Origin: Planctomycetota bacterium
GTDB lineage: Bacteria > Planctomycetota > PUPC01 > JABMSA01
Reading direction: 5' to 3'
NCBI GenBank assembly: GCA_013202185.1
Contig: JABMSA010000793.1
Coordinates: forward strand, 1 to 10,943
DNA length: 10,943 nt
Positions 6,698 through 10,943 of the stretch are shown in pieces (positions within the stretch are counted from its first letter, which is position 1; each line of letters starts with the position of its first letter). Position numbers and translations under genes: made by a program. The notes under the pieces were generated by a model that had not been told where the DNA came from, ran no database searches, and saw only the letters and a list, made by a program, of their open reading frames with translations.

Positions 6698-7703
6698 TTC
6701 CTTGTACGATCGTCGCTTCTATTTCGTTGATGATCCTTGTGTTGAGGTCCATCTTCGCGAGGCGGCCGGCCACGCGTATCCCATTGAAAATCGCCTTGGC
6801 GTCTGCTCCGCCGTGGGAGATGATAGTGATTCCGTTAACACCCAGCAGCGGTGCTCCGCCGTACTCTGAGCAGTCTATTCTGCTCTTTACCGCGGCAAAT
6901 GCGGTTTTGCAGAGCACTGCTCCTACTCGTCTGCGGATTGTCATTTTCAGTTCGGTTCGGATATGATCGAGCATTGTTTGGGCGATGCCTTCGGCGGCCT
7001 TGAGGATAGCGTTGCCGGCAAATCCTTCGCAGACCACGATGTTGCACCTTCCTTCGAATATGTCGCCGCCTTCCACGTTGCCGCGAAAGTCGAGGTGCGA
7101 ATCCCTCAGTAGTGCAAATGCCTCCTTGGCAAGGCTGTGGCCCTTGGCGTCTTCCGCGCCCACGTTGAGCAGGCCCACTCTCGGAGCTTCAACGTCGAAG
7201 GCGATCTTTGAATAGATTTCGGCCATTATTCCGTAATGAAGCAAGTGTGTGGGTGTGGGGGCCATATTTGCCCCGGCGTCGATGAGCACGCACACTTTGC
7301 CCTGCCGCGTGGGCATTGGGGCGGCTATGCCGGCCCTGCGAACGCCCGGCAGGAAGCCAAATTTGAGGCACGAGGCGGCTACGGCCGCTCCGGTGTTGCC
7401 GGCGGAGACGAGCGCATCGGCCCGGCCTTCTTTTACCAGCTCGGCAGCCGCGCAGATAGAAGCCCCGCGCTTCTTGCGCACCGCCTCGATGGGCGGCTCG
7501 TGCATGTCGACCACTTCCGGCGCATGCACGATCTCAATGCCCGCGCCGCGCCCGCCCAGGAGCGCACACCGGCGCTTGAGATCCACCTCGTCGCCCACGA
7601 GGATCACCTTGTGATCTTTGAGATACCGCGAGGCCAGCAGAGCTCCCTCAACCACCACCGACGGCGCGGCATCGCCACCCATGGCGTCAACCGCGATCCG
7701 CAT
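6690..7703 (-). CDS. plsX: Phosphate acyltransferase PlsX
   Basis: PlsX converts acyl-ACP and phosphate to acyl-phosphate, the donor used by the membrane acyltransferase PlsY to begin phospholipid synthesis. It acts at the inner face of the membrane as a peripheral protein. The 337-residue product starts with the characteristic MRIAVDAMGGDAAP. It carries SAGNTGA (100-106), RRAGIAAPMPT (122-132), DAGAN (142-146) and a C-terminal half with the EGFAGN motif, all typical of the family. The ATG start lies 6 bases after the rpmF stop; GGAGG lies about 11 bases upstream. The stop codon overlaps the first possible fabH ATG. The rpmF-plsX-fabH order is conserved across many bacteria and links membrane-lipid supply to ribosome production. 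Confidence 0.96.
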   Translation of the reverse strand: MRIAVDAMGGDAAPSVVVEGALLASRYLKDHKVILVGDEVDLKRRCALLGGRGAGIEIVHAPEVVDMHEPPIEAVRKKRGASICAAAELVKEGRADALVSAGNTGAAVAASCLKFGFLPGVRRAGIAAPMPTRQGKVCVLIDAGANMAPTPTHLLHYGIMAEIYSKIAFDVEAPRVGLLNVGAEDAKGHSLAKEAFALLRDSHLDFRGNVEGGDIFEGRCNIVVCEGFAGNAILKAAEGIAQTMLDHIRTELKMTIRRRVGAVLCKTAFAAVKSRIDCSEYGGAPLLGVNGITIISHGGADAKAIFNGIRVAGRLAKMDLNTRIINEIEATIVQGSK

Positions 7704-7709
7704 CGAGGA

Positions 7710-7889
7710 TCAGTCCTCCATTCGAACCACTTCTCTACCGGCATAGTAGCCGCAATTCGGGCACACGCTGTGCGGGGGTTTGATCTCCCCGCAATTCTTG
7801 CACGATGCCAGCGTGGGTTTCTTCAGCCTGTGATGAGACCGACGCTTGCCGGTGCGGCTGTTGGAATGTTTTCGTTTGGGATGAGCCAT
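7710..7889 (-). CDS. rpmF: 50S ribosomal protein L32
   Basis: L32 is a small, very basic protein of the large ribosomal subunit. The 59-residue product begins MAHPKRKHSNSRTGKRR, the usual L32 N-terminus. It carries a zinc ribbon formed by Cys30-x2-Cys33 and Cys43-x2-Cys46, so this is the zinc-binding paralogue type. The ATG at 7889 is chosen because it gives the canonical length; the frame is open upstream to a TTG at 8033, but those residues do not resemble L32. GGAG lies 10 bases before the start. It is the first gene of the operon, about 150 bases from the predicted transcription start. The DUF177 (YceD) gene that often precedes rpmF is absent. Confidence 0.97.
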   Translation of the reverse strand: MAHPKRKHSNSRTGKRRSHHRLKKPTLASCKNCGEIKPPHSVCPNCGYYAGREVVRMED

Positions 7890-8040
7890 TCCCCGCAGTC
7901 TCCGTAATAGGTAAGAATGTGACGCACACGGTTTGCGTCTTTTTCGCTCACAAGGATTGCCGCCTGCTCGGGCGGCTTTCCTGATCCGTGTTGCCAGTGC
8001 ACAAAACAGCCGCGTACGCTGTTTCTCCTTCAAGTGCCAA
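7890..8040 (-). other. 5' leader of the rpmF-fab operon
   Basis: From the predicted promoter the transcript would carry an untranslated leader of about 150 bases. It contains GCCGCC (7959-7964) paired with GGCGGC (7971-7976) and GACGCA (7921-7926) paired with TGCGTC (7934-7939). The second hairpin is followed on the plus strand by TCTTTTTC, so it could instead stop antisense transcripts. No known riboswitch or ribosomal-protein operator is recognised. Confidence 0.35.
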
Positions 8041-8047
8041 GTAGTTC

Positions 8048-8076
8048 ATTGTAAGCAAAAGCCGCGCACTTATCAA
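8048..8076 (-). promoter_or_regulatory. Sigma-70-type promoter of the rpmF-plsX-fab operon
   Basis: On the minus strand TTGATA (8076-8071) and TACAAT (8053-8048) are separated by exactly 17 bases. Each differs from the consensus at one position. A T-rich stretch (TCTTTTTAG) just upstream of the -35 resembles an UP element. It is placed correctly to drive the whole minus-strand operon from about 8041. Confidence 0.7.
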
Positions 8077-8121
8077 GCTAAAAAGACCCAAGATACTTTC
8101 CCAGCGCAGGTACACGGCCCT

Positions 8122-8168
8122 TCATCCTCCCGCACTGCGGTTATCGGCCAGGTATTCACGGAGGATGA
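8122..8168. promoter_or_regulatory. Inverted repeat between the divergent promoters
   Basis: TCATCCTCC (8122-8130) is the exact reverse complement of GGAGGATGA (8160-8168), with a 29-base spacer. It lies between the minus promoter at 8048-8076 and the plus promoter at 8226-8253. The centre-to-centre distance is 38 bases, so the half-sites are not in the usual dimer-operator geometry; two bound dimers or a cruciform/RNA stem are alternatives. ATCGGCC also occurs at 8143 and again about 46 bases later. Confidence 0.3.
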
Positions 8169-8225
8169 CCAACAATACGCAACGGTGATCGGCCGGATCA
8201 GCGACGACCATAAGCCTAAATCATT

Positions 8226-8253
8226 TTGACCTCACCAGGCGTCATGATAGAAT
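8226..8253 (+). promoter_or_regulatory. Extended -10 sigma-70 promoter of the SH3-ribE group
   Basis: TTGACC (8226-8231) and TAGAAT (8248-8253) are separated by 16 bases, each one mismatch from consensus. TG at 8245-8246 gives the extended -10 form TGnTAGAAT. Transcription would start near 8260, about 45 bases before the first gene at 8304. Confidence 0.7.
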
Positions 8254-8303
8254 TGTGGGTAATGATCGAAAACGACTGACACGCTCCCCCCGGAGGCACA
8301 ACG

Positions 8304-8807
8304 ATGAAACCTGGCACGCATCTTGCAGTAATGATTCTTGCGGCGCTCTGCCTGACGGCCCCCGCCGAAGAAAATGAAGACCCAGCCGCCAAGGAAAAGC
8401 CTTTCGACGTGTACGAGGGCGAGGTAACCGGCAAGCGAGTAAACATCCGCAGCGGAGCCGGCACAAACTACACCCGCCTGCTCAAGGTGAACAAGGGCTA
8501 CCTGGTAACCGTAACCGGCCGGCACGACGATTGGCTGCGCATCCGGATGCCCGACGAATGCTTCCTGTGGATATGGCAGGATTACGTGAGCCTCGACACC
8601 GAAACAAACGTCGGTGAAGTAACCGCCGACAACGTCAATGTTCGCGTCGAGCCCAAGCTCGGCGCCGACGTCGTGGGGCAGGTCGACAAAGGCATGTGCG
8701 TGGCCGTTACCGGCGACGAGGAAGACTGGTACGAGATCAGGCCGCCATCGACCACGGCCGCCTGGGTGCACTCATACTTGGTGCAACGGGTAGAGCCGGA
8801 AAAATGA
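8304..8807 (+). CDS. Secreted protein with two bacterial SH3 domains
   Basis: The 167-residue product has an N-terminal signal peptide (about 1-21, cleavage after the APA motif) and a short acidic linker. Two SH3b domains follow, near 38-98 and 104-163. Each has the typical opening: VNIRSGAGTNYTRLLKVNKG at 46-65 and VNVRVEPKLGADVVGQVDKG at 111-130, followed by a DDWLRIR or EDWYEIR strand. Such domains usually bind peptidoglycan or other envelope partners; no catalytic domain is attached. Cys16 lies in the signal region but without a proper lipobox, so a lipoprotein is unlikely. The ATG has GGAGG seven bases upstream and a good promoter. Its stop overlaps the next start as ATGA. Confidence 0.85.
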   Translation: MKPGTHLAVMILAALCLTAPAEENEDPAAKEKPFDVYEGEVTGKRVNIRSGAGTNYTRLLKVNKGYLVTVTGRHDDWLRIRMPDECFLWIWQDYVSLDTETNVGEVTADNVNVRVEPKLGADVVGQVDKGMCVAVTGDEEDWYEIRPPSTTAAWVHSYLVQRVEPEK

Positions 8808-8953
8808 TCAAGTGGCTGAAAAAACTCCTGAGGAAATTCCTCTACGGCAACGTGATCCTCTGCGACACCTGCAAGTACGACTACGGCAACGCGTGCAGAA
8901 ACCCCGACCGCCCCAACGCCACCGATTGCGACGAATACGCAAGGAAAAAATGA
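8804..8953 (+). CDS. Small four-cysteine protein of unknown function
   Basis: The 49-residue product has a basic amphipathic N-terminus (IKWLKKLLRKFLYG) and a cysteine-rich second half. The cysteines are Cys20-x2-Cys23-x7-Cys31-x10-Cys42, with Pro34 and Pro37 between the last two and an acidic-aromatic DEY after Cys42. This spacing suggests binding of zinc or an iron-sulfur cluster. I do not recognise a named family. The ATG overlaps the SH3 gene stop (ATGA), pointing to coupled translation. CGGA lies close upstream as a weak ribosome-binding site. Its own stop again forms ATGA with a further short ORF. The N-terminal helix could bind membrane or nucleic acid; this is an inference. Confidence 0.6.
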   Translation: MIKWLKKLLRKFLYGNVILCDTCKYDYGNACRNPDRPNATDCDEYARKK

Positions 8954-9039
8954 ACGCGCCCCGCCCGCTCGAGATCGAGCCGCCGCCCGGCGCCCAACGA
9001 CAATGTTTACCGGTCTCATCGAAAAAACAGCCAGGATAA
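8950..9039 (+). CDS. Possible 29-codon ORF overlapping the ribE start
   Basis: The ORF starts at an ATG that overlaps the stop of the four-cysteine gene as ATGA, with AAGGA five bases upstream. It runs 29 codons (starting MNAPRPLEIEPPPGAQ) and stops 37 bases inside ribE in another frame. ribE has no visible ribosome-binding site of its own, so reading this ORF could carry ribosomes to its start. It may equally be meaningless; the Pro-rich product has no recognisable domain. Confidence 0.22.
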   Translation: MNAPRPLEIEPPPGAQRQCLPVSSKKQPG

Positions 9040-9635
9040 CGGCCTTCCGACCCGGCGGCACGGCCCGCCTCAGCATCGACCTCGAAGAGCTTGCCGAGGG
9101 TGTTGAGCTTGGCAACAGCATCGCGGTCAACGGCGCCTGCCTCACCGTTTCCGCGCTCGCGGGGAGCGTGGCATCTTTCGACGTCGTTGCAGAAAGCCTC
9201 CGGCGCACCAACCTCGCCGACCTCAAGCCGGGCGACAGCGTCAACATAGAAATGGCGCTGCGTGCAGGCGACAGGCTCGGCGGCCACTTCGTGCAGGGGC
9301 ACGTCGATGGCGTCGGAACCATCTCGGGCCGGACCGCCGCCCGGGGCGAATATCTGCTTCACATCGCCTGCCCGCGCGACCTCACAAGCAGCATGATCGA
9401 AAAAGGATCCGTAGCCGTCGACGGCATCAGCCTCACCATAGCCTCCCTCGCCGACGAAGCCTTTACGATCGCAATCGTGCCCCATACGCTCACGCACACG
9501 ACCATCAACAACAAGCCCAACGGCAGCCGCGTGAACATCGAAACCGACGTGCTCGGCAAGTACGTCAGGAAGCTTCTCCGCCATCAAGACGGCGGGCGCC
9601 TGACCGAAGATTTCCTCAAGCAACACGGATTCTGA
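9003..9635 (+). CDS. ribE: Riboflavin synthase alpha chain
   Basis: This enzyme converts two molecules of 6,7-dimethyl-8-ribityllumazine into riboflavin and a pyrimidine, the last step of riboflavin synthesis. The 210-residue product has the two tandem lumazine-binding barrels of the family. The first runs from MFTGLIE through GNSIAVNGACLTV to ESLRRTNL. The second runs from GGHFVQGHVDGVG through KGSVAVDGISLTI to NIETDVLGKYV. The conserved N-terminal MFTGLIE fixes the ATG at 9003, although no clear Shine-Dalgarno precedes it. The gene follows the SH3 and four-cysteine genes closely, so it probably belongs to their transcript. Other rib genes (ribA/B, ribD, ribH) are not in the window. The symbol ribC is used for the same protein in some species. 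Confidence 0.96.
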   Translation: MFTGLIEKTARITAFRPGGTARLSIDLEELAEGVELGNSIAVNGACLTVSALAGSVASFDVVAESLRRTNLADLKPGDSVNIEMALRAGDRLGGHFVQGHVDGVGTISGRTAARGEYLLHIACPRDLTSSMIEKGSVAVDGISLTIASLADEAFTIAIVPHTLTHTTINNKPNGSRVNIETDVLGKYVRKLLRHQDGGRLTEDFLKQHGF

Positions 9636-9638
9636 GTA

Positions 9639-9681
9639 GAGACGCCCCGGTGGGGCGTCTCAAAAACGGGCCACCGGCCCG
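9639..9681 (+). terminator. Two tandem perfect hairpins after ribE
   Basis: GAGACGCCCC (9639-9648) and GGGGCGTCTC (9652-9661) make a perfect 10-bp stem with a GGT loop, three bases past the ribE stop. After AAAAA, CGGGCC (9667-9672) and GGCCCG (9676-9681) make a 6-bp stem with an ACC loop. No T-run follows on the plus strand; on the minus strand TTTTT lies between the two stems. It may be a U-less terminator, a 3'-end protector or a copy of a genome-wide palindromic repeat. Confidence 0.5.
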
Positions 9682-9726
9682 CCTGTACAATGCCACCTTT
9701 CGATTTGCGCATTACCCAAGAATAAC

Positions 9727-9733
9727 AAGGAGG
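9727..9733 (+). promoter_or_regulatory. Ribosome-binding site that decides the nitroreductase start
   Basis: AAGGAGG, a complete Shine-Dalgarno sequence, lies six bases before the ATG at 9740. The reading frame is open further upstream to 9650, but that extension would run through the CGGGCC hairpin and has no such site. Confidence 0.75.
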
Positions 9734-9739
9734 CGCCCA

Positions 9740-10234
9740 ATGGACGCACTGGAAGCAATCGCACAGCGCCGAAGCGTGCGAAATTACAGCCCCGAGCCCG
9801 TGCCTGTAGAACTCATCGAAAAAACAGTAGACGCCGCCCGGCGAGCACCCACTGCCCGCAACGTTCAGCCGTGGGAGTTCGTTGTGATAACCGACCCGCA
9901 AGTGCGGGCCCGCCTCGCCGAAATCTGCGAGTACGGGAGGTTCATCGCAGAATCGCCCGTCTGCATTGCAACGTTCTGCCACGACACCAAATACTACCTC
10001 GAGGACGGCTGCGCGGCCATCGAAAACATGCTCGTGGCCGCAACGGCCCTGGGCCTTGGAACCTGCTGGGTGGCCGGCGACAAGAAAGAATACGCCGGTA
10101 CCATAGCCCAAGAACTCGGCGTGCCCAACAGCCATCGCCTCATCGGCCTCGTTGCCATGGGCTATGCCGCAAACTCGGCCGGGCCAACCAAGAAACGCCC
10201 GCTCAAAGAGGTCCTCCACACCGAAAACTGGTAA
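9740..10234 (+). CDS. Small nitroreductase-family FMN flavoprotein
   Basis: This is a 164-residue member of the nitroreductase superfamily, FMN-binding enzymes that act as dimers and reduce nitro groups, quinones or other electrophiles with NAD(P)H. The FMN-phosphate motif QRRSVRNYSPEPV is at 9-21. ARRAPTARNVQPWEF (33-47) is the usual second motif, and GLGTCWVAGD (105-114) is the third. The protein is on the short side for the family. Cys73, Cys80 and Cys91 lie in the middle. The substrate cannot be told from sequence. It follows ribE by 104 bases with a strong hairpin between, so shared transcription is doubtful even though the FMN link is attractive. The full ribosome-binding site fixes the start. 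Confidence 0.9.
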   Translation: MDALEAIAQRRSVRNYSPEPVPVELIEKTVDAARRAPTARNVQPWEFVVITDPQVRARLAEICEYGRFIAESPVCIATFCHDTKYYLEDGCAAIENMLVAATALGLGTCWVAGDKKEYAGTIAQELGVPNSHRLIGLVAMGYAANSAGPTKKRPLKEVLHTENW

Positions 10235-10447
10235 CGCCAGGCTGCCGGTTTCCAAAAGCTCCGTTCTGCTCCTGAGATATGCGAACAACAATCGTGCGGC
10301 ACCGGAGCGCGGTTTTTTCGCAAGAAAAACTTGTTTTGTGGCGCGCGCACTACCGGCGCGGCTGTTTTATAAAGTAGAAAGAGATAGCACCTTTGACAAT
10401 CGCGTCACCGCACATCGCCTTTCAGCCGAAAAGAATTCGGCTGGGGA
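10235..10447 (+). other. Spacer after the nitroreductase gene, with a weak terminator candidate
   Basis: No gene is seen. ACCG/CGGT (10301-10304 with 10310-10313) and a longer-range GCTCCG/CGGAGC (10258-10263 with 10303-10308) lie before TTTTTT (10313-10318), which could end the nitroreductase transcript. CAAG/CTTG with an AAAAA loop follows at 10321-10333 and leads into TTTT. CAGCCGAA (10423-10430) and TTCGGCTG (10436-10443) form a perfect 8-bp hairpin with an AAGAA loop. CTTTGACAA at 10391-10399 is the first of two copies 61 bases apart. Confidence 0.4.
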
Positions 10448-10460
10448 GGTTCTTTGACAA
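10448..10460 (+). promoter_or_regulatory. boxA-like antitermination element
   Basis: GGTTCTTTGACAA matches the rRNA-operon boxA consensus TGYTCTTTRACAA at 12 of 13 positions. A perfect 8-bp hairpin precedes it by a few bases, recalling the boxB-boxA layout. Known boxA sites recruit NusB-S10 to protect long untranslated transcripts (rRNA, some CRISPR leaders). The contained TTGACA could be a -35 box, but I find no good -10 at 16-18 bases. Confidence 0.4.
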
Positions 10461-10489
10461 GTACAGAGTAGATCGGTCAACCCAGTAAA

Positions 10490-10871
10490 CCAAAACAGTG
10501 GTTTTGGAAAATCTCATTGTAGATGACCTCGCAAGAGGAAAAACTGGAAAGACCGGTTTACCCTGTGCTTGCCCTCAACAGACGAGGCAAGGTGCAGTGC
10601 AAATCGGATGATTCCGGAACACCTGTCGTGAATCTGCGGGAATCATTGCAGGAAAAGCTCCTAAGAGCAAACCTTGCAAAAGGAAAAGCCGGAACCGCGC
10701 CGATTTGCACCGTGCCTTGCCGAAATCCTTGTAGCAAGGGCCCGGTTCCTCAGAAAAGGACAGCCTGACAAACCGGGCTCTTGCTTGCCAGAGCCGGAAG
10801 CTCCCGCCCACCAGAAATGACCGTCGCAAGCCTGAAACCCGGAAAGCTCCACCCGAGCGCCGGGTTTTTTT
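10490..10871 (+). ncRNA. Candidate structured non-coding RNA ending in an intrinsic terminator
   Basis: A run of local stem-loops covers this stretch. Paired arms are: 10490-10496 with 10501-10507; 10527-10530 with 10535-10538 (GCAA loop); 10541-10547 with 10553-10559; 10568-10576 with 10584-10591 (one bulge); 10604-10608 with 10613-10617; 10646-10652 with 10672-10679, enclosing 10657-10660 with 10665-10668; 10691-10697 with 10743-10749, enclosing 10715-10720 with 10734-10739; and 10773-10781 with 10790-10797. A canonical terminator follows. It does not carry the signatures of RNase P RNA, tmRNA, SRP RNA or 6S RNA that I could check. An 81-codon ORF from 10523 to 10768 overlaps it but has no ribosome-binding site. 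The family is unknown; the whole call rests on hand-folded pairing. Confidence 0.38.
10835..10871 (+). terminator. Intrinsic terminator
   Basis: AAACCCGG (10835-10842) pairs perfectly with CCGGGTTT (10860-10867), and the transcript runs through seven T residues (10865-10871). The opposite strand has no T-run, so it terminates plus-strand transcription and implies a plus-strand transcript in the 10.45-10.87 kb region. Confidence 0.75.
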
Positions 10872-10943
10872 GTGGATCCTCCGGTTGTAGTGCTCTGGTC
10901 CGTAAGTAAGGCAACATGTTCTCATGTCTCGATTCTGCAGGGC

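Noticed and set aside
7890..8033. N-terminal extension of L32 from the TTG at 8033
   Set aside because: L32 is complete at 59 residues from 7889; the extra 48 residues are not L32-like and would cover the operon leader.
9686..9691. TACAAT as the -10 of a nitroreductase promoter
   Set aside because: No -35 at a workable distance; the region upstream is the hairpin pair.
9650..9739. 30-residue N-terminal extension of the nitroreductase
   Set aside because: Runs through a perfect hairpin and ignores the full AAGGAGG site before 9740; the family motif begins right after the ATG at 9740.
10393..10482. TTGACA at 10393 or 10454 as the -35 of a sigma-70 promoter
   Set aside because: No acceptable -10 hexamer at 16-18 bases from either; boxA is a better fit for the second.
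10523..10768. 81-codon plus-strand ORF at the right edge
   Set aside because: No Shine-Dalgarno, no recognisable domain, more AGA and CTA codons than the neighbouring genes, and it coincides with a chain of RNA stem-loops. It is not called as a gene, but a small protein cannot be excluded.
10510..10871. Identity of the right-edge RNA as RNase P RNA, tmRNA, 6S or SRP RNA
   Set aside because: The conserved GAGGAAAGTCC and ACAGAA blocks of RNase P, the tag and T-arm/CCA end of tmRNA, and the SRP tetraloop motif were not found on reading.
1..10943. CRISPR array, prophage, toxin-antitoxin, secretion or defence system, tRNA or rRNA genes
   Set aside because: No regularly spaced repeats, no tRNA T-arm or CCA pattern in the spacers, and every well-supported protein is housekeeping metabolism, envelope or unknown.
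10916..10943. Possible gene start (ATGTTCTCATGT) at the right end
   Set aside because: Only nine codons before the window ends and no ribosome-binding site; cannot be judged.

Overview
The window is ordinary bacterial chromosome, roughly 60% GC and densely coded, with short spacers and overlapping ATGA junctions. No phage, insertion-sequence or plasmid gene is visible. Single genes cannot fix the lineage. The zinc-ribbon L32 and the order rpmF-plsX-fabH-fabD-fabG-acpP-fabF suggest a diderm outside the well-studied Proteobacteria, for example the Planctomycetota, Verrucomicrobiota or Hydrogenedentota neighbourhood. That is a low-confidence inference.

Region by region. Bases 1-461 carry no protein gene I can support, but are rich in perfect hairpins. 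Bases 462-1271 (minus) encode a six-helix membrane protein of unknown function. A long AT-rich inverted repeat at 1298-1333 closes the main minus-strand operon. That operon is read from 8048 leftwards: rpmF (L32), plsX, fabH, fabD, fabG, acpP, fabF and, after a 140-base gap, a glyoxylate/hydroxypyruvate reductase-type dehydrogenase. A good sigma-70-like promoter lies at 8048-8076 (minus) and a second at 8226-8253 (plus); the two are divergent.

The plus-strand group is a secreted protein with two SH3b domains, a 49-residue four-cysteine protein, possibly a 29-codon ORF, and riboflavin synthase, joined by start/stop overlaps. A strong 10-bp hairpin follows riboflavin synthase, then comes a small FMN nitroreductase. 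The last 700 bases have no convincing protein gene. They hold a boxA-like element, a chain of stem-loops and an intrinsic terminator, which together look like a structured non-coding RNA.

How the genes work together. PlsX, FabH, FabD, FabG, AcpP and FabF cover acyl-phosphate formation, malonyl loading, initiation, keto-reduction and elongation of type II fatty-acid synthesis; FabZ/FabA and FabI are not in this window. Riboflavin synthase makes the precursor of the FMN used by nitroreductases, though the hairpin between those two genes argues against simple co-transcription. The observations most worth a second look are the structured-RNA candidate at the right edge, a terminator-shaped hairpin exactly at the plsX/fabH junction that overlaps the fabH start, and the small four-cysteine protein.
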